From Thermoplasmata archaeon (lineage in GTDB: Archaea; Thermoplasmatota; Thermoplasmata; Thermoplasmatales; Thermoplasmataceae), in the NCBI GenBank assembly GCA_021797735.1, contig JAJZZE010000045.1, positions 1-64,000 of the forward strand: a stretch of 64,000 nucleotides of DNA, given 5' to 3'. The number at the start of each line of letters is the position of its first letter. Positions within the stretch are counted from its first letter, which is position 1. Positions 54,624 through 62,690 of the stretch are shown piece by piece. The notes below the pieces were generated by a model. It saw only the letters and a program-made list of their open reading frames with translations, made no database searches and had not been told where the DNA came from. Made by a program: the position numbers and the translations under genes.

Positions 54624-55255
54624 TATATAACTTTATCAATATCTATCTTTTCAAATGTGCCAAAATAGTTTTCCATCGATGCCAGTAGGTCATTTATTGC
54701 TTTTCCCCTTTTTATATCGGCATAGTACATTACATTATTATTCATGCCGCATGGATTGATTAAATTAAACCCCTTTAAAATTTCTTTGCTTATATTTAAT
54801 GCAACGCCATGATAGGATATATTATCTTTTATTGCAAGGCCTATTGACGCAACCTTTCTTTTTTCATTATTGATATTTATGAATATACCGGGTTCATCAC
54901 CCACAAAAGCATCGTAATTATTTTTTTTAAGCATATCAATATAGGAATTCTCAATTTTTTCCAAAAATTTTCTGATTTCTCTTTTGCCATTTATATTTAC
55001 ATCGAAGATAAAATACGTTACCAGCTGCCCCTTTCCATGAAATGTAACATCACCACCCCGATCAGTTTTTACGACGTTTACATTTTTATAATTGTTTACA
55101 TCCGCTTTCCTGCCTATTGTATATACATCATTATGTTCTAAAAATAAAACTGTATTTTTTATTTTATTTTCTTTCCTTAAATCTACAAGTTTATACTGTA
55201 ATTCAAGGCATTTATTATAATCCACCGTTCCCAAATCAATATAATAATTATCCAT
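54620..55255 (-). CDS. lipB: Lipoyl(octanoyl) transferase
   Basis: 211 residues, LipB length. It moves octanoyl groups to the lipoyl domain of E2 or GcvH. Signature TDRGGDVTFHGKGQLV, then KRKVASIGLAIKDNISYHGVALNI with the catalytic Lys, and FNLINPCGM with the catalytic Cys. It is the last gene of the six-gene run beginning with lipA and its ATG overlaps the stop of the E3 gene by 8 bp. Having LipA and LipB at both ends of one operon makes octanoyl transfer plus sulfur insertion the likely lipoylation route here. Confidence 0.95.
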   Translation of the reverse strand: MDNYYIDLGTVDYNKCLELQYKLVDLRKENKIKNTVLFLEHNDVYTIGRKADVNNYKNVNVVKTDRGGDVTFHGKGQLVTYFIFDVNINGKREIRKFLEKIENSYIDMLKKNNYDAFVGDEPGIFININNEKRKVASIGLAIKDNISYHGVALNISKEILKGFNLINPCGMNNNVMYYADIKRGKAINDLLASMENYFGTFEKIDIDKVIY

Positions 55256-56537
55256 TTATATCACTTGCATCCTTTAATCCCTCTGAAACGGTTGGATGTG
55301 GATGTATTGTCAGGAATAGGTCTTCCATGGTTAGGCCCGCTTCTATTGCAAGTGTCATCTCTCCTATTATTTCCGATGATCTCGGTGCTGCCACTCCCGC
55401 TCCAGCCAGTGTTCCATCGTTTTCATAATATAACTTGAAAAATCCGTCCATCTGGTTCATTGTCAGTGACCTTGGATTTGCCAGTACAGGTAGCTTATTT
55501 GATTTCTCCGTTGCCTTTCCTGTAAATGATATTTCCGGGTCTGTATAAACCACAAATGGCATTGCCTTATAATCAACAATTACATTGTTACCAAGTATAT
55601 TTTCTGCAGCTATATATCCATCGTAAAATGCCTTATGTGCAAGCATCGGTGCACCCGACACATCACCTATGGCAAATATATTATCTACATTTGTTCTCTT
55701 ATGCTCATCTGTTTTTATAAATCTGCCATCCAGAGCTATATTCAAATTTTCCAGGCCTAAATCCCCCGTATTCGGCACTCTGCCAACGGACATTAAAACA
55801 ACATCGGCTGTTATGTCATCATGGTTTTCTACTGAAACCTTATATTTTTTATCTCTCTTTACCGATAAAACCTTGCTGCCTGTCATTATATTTACCTTTA
55901 ATGATCTTAATTTTTTATCCACAGATCTAGCCAGGTCCTCCTCGATCTCAGGTAAAATTCTATCCATCATCTCGACAACATAAACATCTGACCCAAGTTT
56001 TTTAAAAGCGGTTGCCATTTCAATGCCTATGTATCCGCCACCGATAACAACAAGTTTTTCAGGTATACTGTCCACTGCAAGTATTTCCCTGTTGTAATAT
56101 ACATCGTCAATACCCTTAATTTTTACCGGCGATGAGCCTGTATCCAGTATTATATATTCTGTTGAGAATGTTTGATTGTTTACAGAAACATGATTTTTAT
56201 CAACCATTTTTCCTGTTCCATATATTATCTTTGCACCCAGGCTTTTGCATAGATTTTCCGTGCCTGTCCTTATTCTTGTAATCATGGATTCCTTCCATTT
56301 CTGCCATTCCTTCATGTCAAGTTTATAATTCATGTTCATTCCTGGCATAGTTTCCAGATAATGTACGCTTTCACTCATTTCTATAAGTGCCTTTGATGGA
56401 ATACAGCCATAATTGGTACATTCCCCGGCAAATTTATCCTTTTCTATCATCAGTACTTTCTTCTTATGCTTTAATAACCTGACGGCCGATATGTAACTGC
56501 CGGCGCCTGTACCTATAAGTATAACATCGTAATCCAT
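55248..56537 (-). CDS. lpdA: Dihydrolipoamide dehydrogenase (E3)
   Basis: 429 residues from the ATG at 56537, which has a GGTGAG site (a GTG nine bases upstream is less likely). FAD-binding GTGAGSYISAVRLLKHKKKVLMIEKD, the redox disulfide CTNYGCIPSKAL, NAD-binding VVIGGGYIGIEMATAFKKLGSDV, the second FAD motif NIFAIGDVSGAPMLAHKA, and the C-terminal His-Glu-like TIHPHPTVSEGL dyad. It reoxidises dihydrolipoamide on E2, or on GcvH. One base separates it from E2 and it overlaps lipB. Confidence 0.95.
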   Translation of the reverse strand: MDYDVILIGTGAGSYISAVRLLKHKKKVLMIEKDKFAGECTNYGCIPSKALIEMSESVHYLETMPGMNMNYKLDMKEWQKWKESMITRIRTGTENLCKSLGAKIIYGTGKMVDKNHVSVNNQTFSTEYIILDTGSSPVKIKGIDDVYYNREILAVDSIPEKLVVIGGGYIGIEMATAFKKLGSDVYVVEMMDRILPEIEEDLARSVDKKLRSLKVNIMTGSKVLSVKRDKKYKVSVENHDDITADVVLMSVGRVPNTGDLGLENLNIALDGRFIKTDEHKRTNVDNIFAIGDVSGAPMLAHKAFYDGYIAAENILGNNVIVDYKAMPFVVYTDPEISFTGKATEKSNKLPVLANPRSLTMNQMDGFFKLYYENDGTLAGAGVAAPRSSEIIGEMTLAIEAGLTMEDLFLTIHPHPTVSEGLKDASDING

Positions 56538-56538
56538 T

Positions 56539-57711
56539 TTACTCACCTATGAATAGCAGGGGGTATTCCAGTATCTCCTTTAATCTCTGTAAATAGCGTG
56601 CTGCTTCTGCACCGTCTATTAATCTATGGTCACATGCCAGTGTCAGATACAGCCCATGTTTCAGTTCATTGTTTACAAAACCCGTCGTCCTTGAATTAAC
56701 GGCAAGTATTGCAACCTCAGGGTAATTGATTATAGGTGTTGACATTATACCACCTATCGCACCTATATTTGTTATTGAGAAGGTGGAGCCCCTTACATCA
56801 TCTATTGCCAGGTCATTTGTTCTGGCCTTCTGTGCTAAATCCTTTATTTCCCTTGAAATTTCAAATATGCTCTTTCTGTCTGCATTTTTAATTACCACGA
56901 CGGTCAAGCCTGCTGGGGAATCGACCGCAACGCCGATGTTGTACGTTTTCTTTATTGTATAGTTTTTCTGGTCATCGTTATATATCGCATTTAATTTCGG
57001 GAAATCTTTAAATGCTACTGTTACAGCCTTTACAAAGAATGATGTAAAGCTTATATATTCTTTTTTTGAATAATAGTTTATTGCATTTTCTATATTTTCG
57101 GTATTCAAAAAATCAGTTACGGTGAAATGCGGCAGTATCTGTTTTGATTTTGCCATTTTGTCAAATATAATTTTTCTGATTCCTGACGGTGTAAATATCT
57201 CATCTTCTGCTTCATTTTTCACGTTTTTTGTTTCTGTGGCAGCAGTAACATTGCCCTTAAGATAACTATCCACATCTTCCTTTGTTATTCTTCCATCGGA
57301 ACCCGCAGGTTTAATTTTTAATAAATCAACATTCCTTGATCTTGCATATGACCTTACAGCCGGGGTTGCCTTTACTGACTGTATCTTTTCCTCTGTATTA
57401 ACGGGATATTCCTGAACTGTCTTTGCCTGCTGTTTTTCAGGCCGTGTGTCATTTATTTTAACATCATTTGATTCTGTAGGTGAATCTATCTGAACTATTG
57501 GTTCACCAATATCTACCGTTTCACCTTCCTTTGCAAGTATTTTTGCAATCTTTCCGTCAACCGGTGATGGTATTTTAACGGTAATTTTATCCGTCATAAC
57601 CTCCACAATTTCCTGATCCTGTTTTATTGAATCTCCCTCCTTAACATTCCATTTAACCAGTTCTCCTTCCTGTATTCCCTCACCTATTGGTGGCAAACTT
57701 AATGTATACAT
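56539..57711 (-). CDS. 2-oxoacid dehydrogenase E2 (dihydrolipoamide acyltransferase)
   Basis: 390 residues in three parts: one lipoyl domain (1-78) with the lipoylated Lys42 in EVMTDKITVKIPSP; a linker; the E1/E3-binding domain TPAVRSYARSRNVDLLKIKPAGSDGRITKEDVDSYL (about 115-150); and the catalytic acyltransferase domain ending in LACDHRLIDGAEAARYL (catalytic His, DHR-x3-DG). It passes the acyl group from E1 to CoA. The complex is of the type found in Thermoplasma, active with branched-chain 2-oxoacids and perhaps pyruvate. Confidence 0.95.
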   Translation of the reverse strand: MYTLSLPPIGEGIQEGELVKWNVKEGDSIKQDQEIVEVMTDKITVKIPSPVDGKIAKILAKEGETVDIGEPIVQIDSPTESNDVKINDTRPEKQQAKTVQEYPVNTEEKIQSVKATPAVRSYARSRNVDLLKIKPAGSDGRITKEDVDSYLKGNVTAATETKNVKNEAEDEIFTPSGIRKIIFDKMAKSKQILPHFTVTDFLNTENIENAINYYSKKEYISFTSFFVKAVTVAFKDFPKLNAIYNDDQKNYTIKKTYNIGVAVDSPAGLTVVVIKNADRKSIFEISREIKDLAQKARTNDLAIDDVRGSTFSITNIGAIGGIMSTPIINYPEVAILAVNSRTTGFVNNELKHGLYLTLACDHRLIDGAEAARYLQRLKEILEYPLLFIGE

Positions 57712-57723
57712 AATATCACCTAT

Positions 57724-58680
57724 CTATTGATAATTTAATAATTTATTTACTGCTTCCATTATTCTCCTTTCATTTGGGACATAATAATCCTCAAGGGCAA
57801 ATGGAACCGGTATATCAAGGCCGGTTACCCTTAAAATTGGGGCAGATAAATAATCTATAGCCTTTTCAGCTATTGTAGCCGCCAGTTCAGCTCCAACACC
57901 AAACATTTTTGGAGCCTCGTGAACTATTAAAACCCTGCCGGTTTTTTTAACACTGGTCAGTATCGTATTGATATCGAACGGGTTTAATGTCCTTAAATCT
58001 ATTATTTCTGCATTTACATTATTTTTCTTTACTGTATTCTGTACCAGTGGCACTGAAGGGCCGTATGTTATTACCGTTAAATCATCACCTTCTTTCAATA
58101 CGTTTGCCTTTCTTAAATCTATTTTATAGTAGTCCTCTGGAACTTCGCCCTTTATGAAGTATGACCTTTTTGGTTCCAGAAATATTACCGGGTCATCTAA
58201 TTCTATTGATGATAGTAACAGACCCTTGGCATCATACGGTGTTGATGGTGTTACCACCGTTAATCCCTGTGTATGTGTAAAATAGGCCTCACCACTCTGT
58301 GAATGGTACGGTCCTCCATGAACACCACCAGCATACGGTGTTCTTAAAACCATCGGTACTGTGTAATCACCGTTGGTCCTGTACCTGAGTTTTGCCATCT
58401 GATTTATTATCTGATCCATTCCTGTATATAGAAAATCCTGGAATTGAATCTCTGGTATTGCCTTTAAACCCTCCATTGCCATACCTATGCCAAAACCTAT
58501 TATTCCAAGTTCAGCTAACGGTGTATCCATTACCCTCTCTTTTCCATATTTATTAAGCAAACCATCGGTAACCCTGAAAACTCCTCCATCTGTACCGACA
58601 TCCTCCCCTAATAATATTACTGAATCATCCCTCTCCATTGCATTGTCCAGTGCACTGTTAAGTGCCTTTACCATTGTCAT
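57724..58680 (-). CDS. 2-oxoacid dehydrogenase E1 beta subunit
   Basis: 318 residues from the ATG at 58680 (a GTG nine bases earlier lies in the E1 alpha overlap). E1 beta motifs: MERDDSVILLGEDVGTDGGVFRVTDGL, TPLAELGIIGFGIGMAMEG, EIQFQDFLYTGMDQIINQMAKLRYR, RTPYAGGVHGGPYHSQSGEAYF and FLEPKRSYF. With E1 alpha it decarboxylates 2-oxoacids and transfers the acyl group to lipoamide on E2. It fits the branched-chain/acetoin-type alpha2beta2 group. Confidence 0.95.
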   Translation of the reverse strand: MTMVKALNSALDNAMERDDSVILLGEDVGTDGGVFRVTDGLLNKYGKERVMDTPLAELGIIGFGIGMAMEGLKAIPEIQFQDFLYTGMDQIINQMAKLRYRTNGDYTVPMVLRTPYAGGVHGGPYHSQSGEAYFTHTQGLTVVTPSTPYDAKGLLLSSIELDDPVIFLEPKRSYFIKGEVPEDYYKIDLRKANVLKEGDDLTVITYGPSVPLVQNTVKKNNVNAEIIDLRTLNPFDINTILTSVKKTGRVLIVHEAPKMFGVGAELAATIAEKAIDYLSAPILRVTGLDIPVPFALEDYYVPNERRIMEAVNKLLNYQ

Positions 58681-58685
58681 TGACG

Positions 58686-59720
58686 TCACTGTACATCACC
58701 CCTTTCTTCACTTATGTACCACGGCTCTTCTTCATACAAATTATCCAGCATCGTGTGCTTATCCGGTTTTGGCTCCCTTTCGTATTTATTTACAAGCTCC
58801 GTAGTTTTTTTGTCCATTTCATCATTTATGCTTTTTATCATGCCATCATCAAGTATATCCATATCCTTCATAGTCTTCTGGCTTGCTATTAATGGATCCT
58901 TTGCTGACCCTTCTGGCACCGTGTTTGTTCTATACTTGTTAGGATCATCCGCCGTTGAATGCGGTCCCATTCTATACGACATCGCCTCTATTAATACAGG
59001 TCCATTTTTGGCATTTTCTAAAGCCTTTCTTGTTTGCCTGTAAACCTCTACAAAATCCGTACCATCGATTCTTATGCCCTTGAAACCGTATGCCTCTGCT
59101 TTTTTGTATATGTCCCCACGCGTTTCCATATAGGTCTGATCAAAGGCACCGTTTTCAGTGGGATATGTGGGCACAGATATTGCAAATTGATTGTTTTCGC
59201 AGAAGAATACCATTGGTAGGTTATAAACACCTGCAAAATTCATTGCAACATGAAAATCCGGTGTTGATGTTGCGCCATCTCCGAACGTTGTTATTATTGA
59301 CCCCTCCTTTTTCCTGTATCTGTATGCATATGCTATTCCAGTAGCGGCTGTTAAATGTCCCGCAACAGGTGTTATAACAGCACCAATATTATATTTCTTA
59401 AATGAAAAATGGTCGGGCATACTTCTTCCCAGGGCATTATCGTTCTCTGTTGCAAATACCTGTGATAACGCCATGTCCAGGGGTATTCCCATTTCAATAA
59501 CAGCACCAAAATCCCTGTAGTATGGATAGAAGAAATCGTTATTCCTTATAGCAAGGCCTATACCAATGTGTATGGCTTCATGCCCCATCAAAGGTATGTA
59601 AAATGGCAAAAATCCCTGCTTGCTTGCATTCAACATCTTTTTATCCAAAAATCTTTCCATAACAAGGTTTCTATATGCGTTTAACAAATCTTCCTTACTA
59701 ATATCTGTTTTTTCAATCAT
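58686..59720 (-). CDS. 2-oxoacid dehydrogenase E1 alpha subunit
   Basis: 344 residues from the ATG at 59720. It carries the thiamine diphosphate motif: FGDGATSTPDFHVAMNFAGVYNLPMVFFCENN (GDG...NN), plus MGHEAIHIGIGLAIRNNDFFYPYYRDFGA and the phosphorylation-loop-like YRMGPHSTADDPNKYR. Substrate class is not fixed by sequence, but the complex in Thermoplasma favours branched-chain 2-oxoacids. Its 5' end overlaps lipA and its stop lies just before the E1 beta start. Confidence 0.95.
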   Translation of the reverse strand: MIEKTDISKEDLLNAYRNLVMERFLDKKMLNASKQGFLPFYIPLMGHEAIHIGIGLAIRNNDFFYPYYRDFGAVIEMGIPLDMALSQVFATENDNALGRSMPDHFSFKKYNIGAVITPVAGHLTAATGIAYAYRYRKKEGSIITTFGDGATSTPDFHVAMNFAGVYNLPMVFFCENNQFAISVPTYPTENGAFDQTYMETRGDIYKKAEAYGFKGIRIDGTDFVEVYRQTRKALENAKNGPVLIEAMSYRMGPHSTADDPNKYRTNTVPEGSAKDPLIASQKTMKDMDILDDGMIKSINDEMDKKTTELVNKYEREPKPDKHTMLDNLYEEEPWYISEERGDVQ

Positions 59721-60570
59721 TTTTATCACTCATTTTAATATAAGCTTCTGCTGCTTTATATGAGGTTCGTACCAGTGGCCCTGAAGCTACATAAGAGAAG
59801 CCATTTTCATATCCTTTTTCTTCAAAAAACTTAAATCTCTCCATGGAAGAATATTCTTTCACTTCCAGTTGTTTTTTTGTTGGCCTTAAATACTGGCCTA
59901 CTGTCAGTATATCCACACCAGCAGACCTTAAATCATTCATCGTTTCCAGAACTTCCTCATCTGTTTCTCCGAGGCCAATCATTATGGATGATTTTGTAAT
60001 CATTTTATTACCGGTATTTTTTATATATTTTAAAACGCCTAAACTCTGATCATAGTTCGCCCTTGCGTCCCTTACGGATGGGGTTAACCTTCTAACCGTT
60101 TCTATGTTATGTGCTATTACATCAGGTTTCTCCTCAATAATTCTATCTATGTGTTTATGTATTCCACTGAAATCAGGTATTAAAACTTCTACCTTTATAT
60201 CAAGAGACCTGATTTTCCTTATGACTGCAGCAAACATCTCTGATCCCTTATCAGGCAGGTCATCACGATCAACTGAAGTTATAACAATATAATCTAAATT
60301 CATTAACCTGGCAGATTCATATACTTTTTCAGGTTCATTTTCGTCAATTGGTAGCATATTGCCATGAGTTACCGCACAGAATCGGCACCCTCTGGAGCAA
60401 TTTGATCCAAGTATCATAAAGGTTGCTGTACCGCTTTCCCAGCACTCACTGATGTTAGGGCAGTGGGCCTCCTCACAGACAGTATATAAAGTCCTTGACT
60501 TTAACGTGTTTTTTATAAACGTATACCTTTCTCCAGAAGGCAGTTTTACCTTGTACGGTACTCTAATCAT
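59713..60570 (-). CDS. lipA: Lipoyl synthase (radical SAM)
   Basis: 285 residues from the ATG at 60570 (MIRVPYKVKLPSGERY). The longer frame adds 12 residues over a TTTATATATTT promoter, so the shorter is preferred, with a leaderless start. Both Fe-S clusters are visible: the auxiliary CEEAHCPNISEC, and the SAM cluster CSRGCRFC. It inserts two sulfurs into the octanoyl group to make lipoyl. The C-terminal Ser (ASGPLVRTSYKA) conserved in LipA is present. It heads the OADHC operon. Confidence 0.96.
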   Translation of the reverse strand: MIRVPYKVKLPSGERYTFIKNTLKSRTLYTVCEEAHCPNISECWESGTATFMILGSNCSRGCRFCAVTHGNMLPIDENEPEKVYESARLMNLDYIVITSVDRDDLPDKGSEMFAAVIRKIRSLDIKVEVLIPDFSGIHKHIDRIIEEKPDVIAHNIETVRRLTPSVRDARANYDQSLGVLKYIKNTGNKMITKSSIMIGLGETDEEVLETMNDLRSAGVDILTVGQYLRPTKKQLEVKEYSSMERFKFFEEKGYENGFSYVASGPLVRTSYKAAEAYIKMSDKND

Positions 60571-60623
60571 ACACTCATTTATTGTTAGAAAATATATAAA
60601 CTTCACGTTAATAACTTTTATAA

Positions 60624-61625
60624 TTAATCGTTGATTAGCGAATTCTTTATGTAATTATAAATATTTATGGCATCCCTGTTCTGCTGTATATCGTGCAATC
60701 TCAATATATCCACGCCATTATTGCTTAAGTATATTGAAGTGGCTATTGTACCACCAAGCCTGTCATTTATACCAGAACCGGTAATTTTACCTATGAAGCC
60801 CTTCATTGAGGTACCGAATAATGTATCAAACCCTATAAAAAAGGACCATGGAGATTTTATTATATCAATATTGCCCCTTAAATCCTTTGAAAAACCTATC
60901 CCAGGGTCAATAATAATATTTTCTGGTTTTATATTGTTTTTTAGCATTTCATCGATCTTTTCATAAAAAAAATTGTTTATTTCAAATATAATATCATCAT
61001 AATCAGTATAGTTATTCATTGTCTGTGGTGCACCTATCATGTGCATTACTATATTTTTAACATTGTTCTCAGAGGCAATTTTTATCATATTCTTATTTTT
61101 AAAACCGGATATATCATTTATGTAATCTATATCATATTTTAAACATTTCTCTACTGTTTCAGGATTTCTGGAATCAATGGAAACCGGTATTTTTGATGTT
61201 GACTTTACATATTCTATCACCGGTTTTATTCTCTTAAATTCCTCATCAGGGGCGATGGCTGAACTGCCGGGCCTTGTACTTTCACCACCGATATCAATAA
61301 TATCGGGTTTCTGGGATATCATGTTATCTATAATGGTTTCATTTTTTACCCGCGATCCTGGATAAAACGAATCCGGGGTTCCATTTAATATGCCCATTAA
61401 AATCGATTTTTGATTTCCCAGTTTTTTGATAATGCTGTTTACTATATAATCTTCAGATCCCTGGAATATAGAATTTTTCTCATATATTTCCTTTATATAA
61501 CTCCTATCAAAATCAATGATTTTTTTTGAATATCTTCTACCTTTTACTGCTGTATTGCCGGAATCATCCTCAAGATATACCTCTATTTTATTTTTATCTT
61601 CTCTATATGGAAATATTATATCCAT
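60624..61625 (-). CDS. folP: Dihydropteroate synthase
   Basis: 333 residues, with an N-terminal part of about 75 before the TIM barrel, longer than the 270-280 of most bacterial enzymes. Barrel motifs: ILMGILNGTPDSFYPGSR, PDIIDIGGESTRPGS, VSIDSRNPETVEKCL, YINDISGF, IIDPGIGFSKDL, FGTSMKGFIG and LRLHDI. It joins p-aminobenzoate and the pterin diphosphate for folate-type cofactors; fits the presence of gcvT in the same window. Separate transcription unit upstream of lipA. Confidence 0.92.
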   Translation of the reverse strand: MDIIFPYREDKNKIEVYLEDDSGNTAVKGRRYSKKIIDFDRSYIKEIYEKNSIFQGSEDYIVNSIIKKLGNQKSILMGILNGTPDSFYPGSRVKNETIIDNMISQKPDIIDIGGESTRPGSSAIAPDEEFKRIKPVIEYVKSTSKIPVSIDSRNPETVEKCLKYDIDYINDISGFKNKNMIKIASENNVKNIVMHMIGAPQTMNNYTDYDDIIFEINNFFYEKIDEMLKNNIKPENIIIDPGIGFSKDLRGNIDIIKSPWSFFIGFDTLFGTSMKGFIGKITGSGINDRLGGTIATSIYLSNNGVDILRLHDIQQNRDAINIYNYIKNSLIND

Positions 61626-62196
61626 AGTTATTTATTACAACATAATTAAAAATTTTATTGATAGTGTGTTACTGAATGCTAACAGGAATTTCATTAATTT
61701 AATGGTAAATTTGATGAACGGTTAAATAACATTCTAATAAATATGGAAACACTGCCTGTTTATACGTTCCATATTAGTGAATTACCGGGTTTGCTACTAT
61801 TTATACTGTAATTCTCCAAAAAATTACTGGGATTGAAAAGATCAATAAATCTTCTACGACCATATATAATGCTGGTTTTCATGGATATTTCAATGAAACT
61901 ATACAGATACGAATTTTTTAATGTAAAAATATACTTTACCACTTTTTCCATATTTTGCCATGTTTTTACACAATGAAAAATTCCATTAACATACGTTTCA
62001 AAAATAAATATTATTAACTTCGTTAATCGTTAAACGTTTTCCAGTACAATTTTATCAATTTAAATACTTTTTTATATAGTTTATTTTTATAATATATTTA
62101 TAGCATATTTTATATATATACTCTATATGGCATTGTGGATAATAATTGACAACATTTATATATTATTATGTCTATATTATTTCGTGAATTGAAAAA
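61626..62196. other. Intergenic region between folP and the ABCE1 operon
   Basis: About 570 bp, AT-rich. It holds an inverted repeat AATATGGAA/TTCCATATT (61740-61748 and 61767-61775, 18-nt loop) and a 63-codon minus-strand frame at 61760-61951 that is unlikely to be a gene. A TTTATATATT box at 62154-62163 is the likely promoter of the downstream gene. Confidence 0.45.
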
Positions 62197-62221
62197 CCTT
62201 ATTAAACAAAATTTAATAAGG
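62197..62221. promoter_or_regulatory. 10-bp perfect palindrome in the leader before the ABCE1 operon
   Basis: CCTTATTAAA at 62197-62206 is followed by CAAAA and the exact complement TTTAATAAGG (62212-62221). It lies 26 bp before the ATG at 62248 and just downstream of the expected transcription start from the TATA box at 62154. It may be an operator or a leader hairpin; an AAGGTGA Shine-Dalgarno site follows at 62234. Confidence 0.6.
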
Positions 62222-62247
62222 ATTGTTTACTTTAAGGTGACTTAAAA

Positions 62248-62670
62248 ATGGCAACAAGTAGTATAGAAGTGATAAATGTAAAAAATAGAGTATATGTAAA
62301 GATAGATGAATTAGCAAGAGCTATAAGTAATGGTTTGAGTTTGCAGGATCGGAAGATGGGATCGGAAGAATCAGAATCGTCAGCGGAGCATATTATTAAT
62401 TTCTTTGGTTATAGTACAAGGGTTATTGATAACATGCTTGAGCCGGAAGACCGCGATGTTTTTTATACAATGGAGGACCTTGGAATACTGGAAACAGAGA
62501 GGGAAGAAACAACGCTATTCGATGGCAGAGAGTGGCGCATTCATTACTGGCTTTTAAATACAAACAGGGTTGTTGAACTGTCAGAAATGAATATCAGCAA
62601 CAATAGCAAAACAGATTCAACCTTTGATATTTATAATGAAATTCCTGATGATTACTGGAAAGTTAATTAA
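62248..62670 (+). CDS. Conserved-looking hypothetical protein, 140 aa
   Basis: 140 residues, with VYVKIDELARAISNGLSLQD in the first half and a section DVFYTMEDLGILETEREETTLFDGREWRIHYWLL that looks like a winged-helix with a beta wing. I do not firmly recognise it; it may belong to a small Thermoplasmata-restricted family (DUF6015-like, a guess). It lies 20 bp upstream of ABCE1 on the same strand, with AAGGTGA as a ribosome site, so a regulatory or translation-linked role is an inference from context. Confidence 0.7.
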   Translation: MATSSIEVINVKNRVYVKIDELARAISNGLSLQDRKMGSEESESSAEHIINFFGYSTRVIDNMLEPEDRDVFYTMEDLGILETEREETTLFDGREWRIHYWLLNTNRVVELSEMNISNNSKTDSTFDIYNEIPDDYWKVN

Positions 62671-62690
62671 ATATAATTCAATCTGAAAAC

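Noticed and set aside
61760-61951. 63-codon minus-strand gene
   Set aside because: No ribosome site, promoter or family character; it lies in a gene-free AT-rich stretch next to an inverted repeat.
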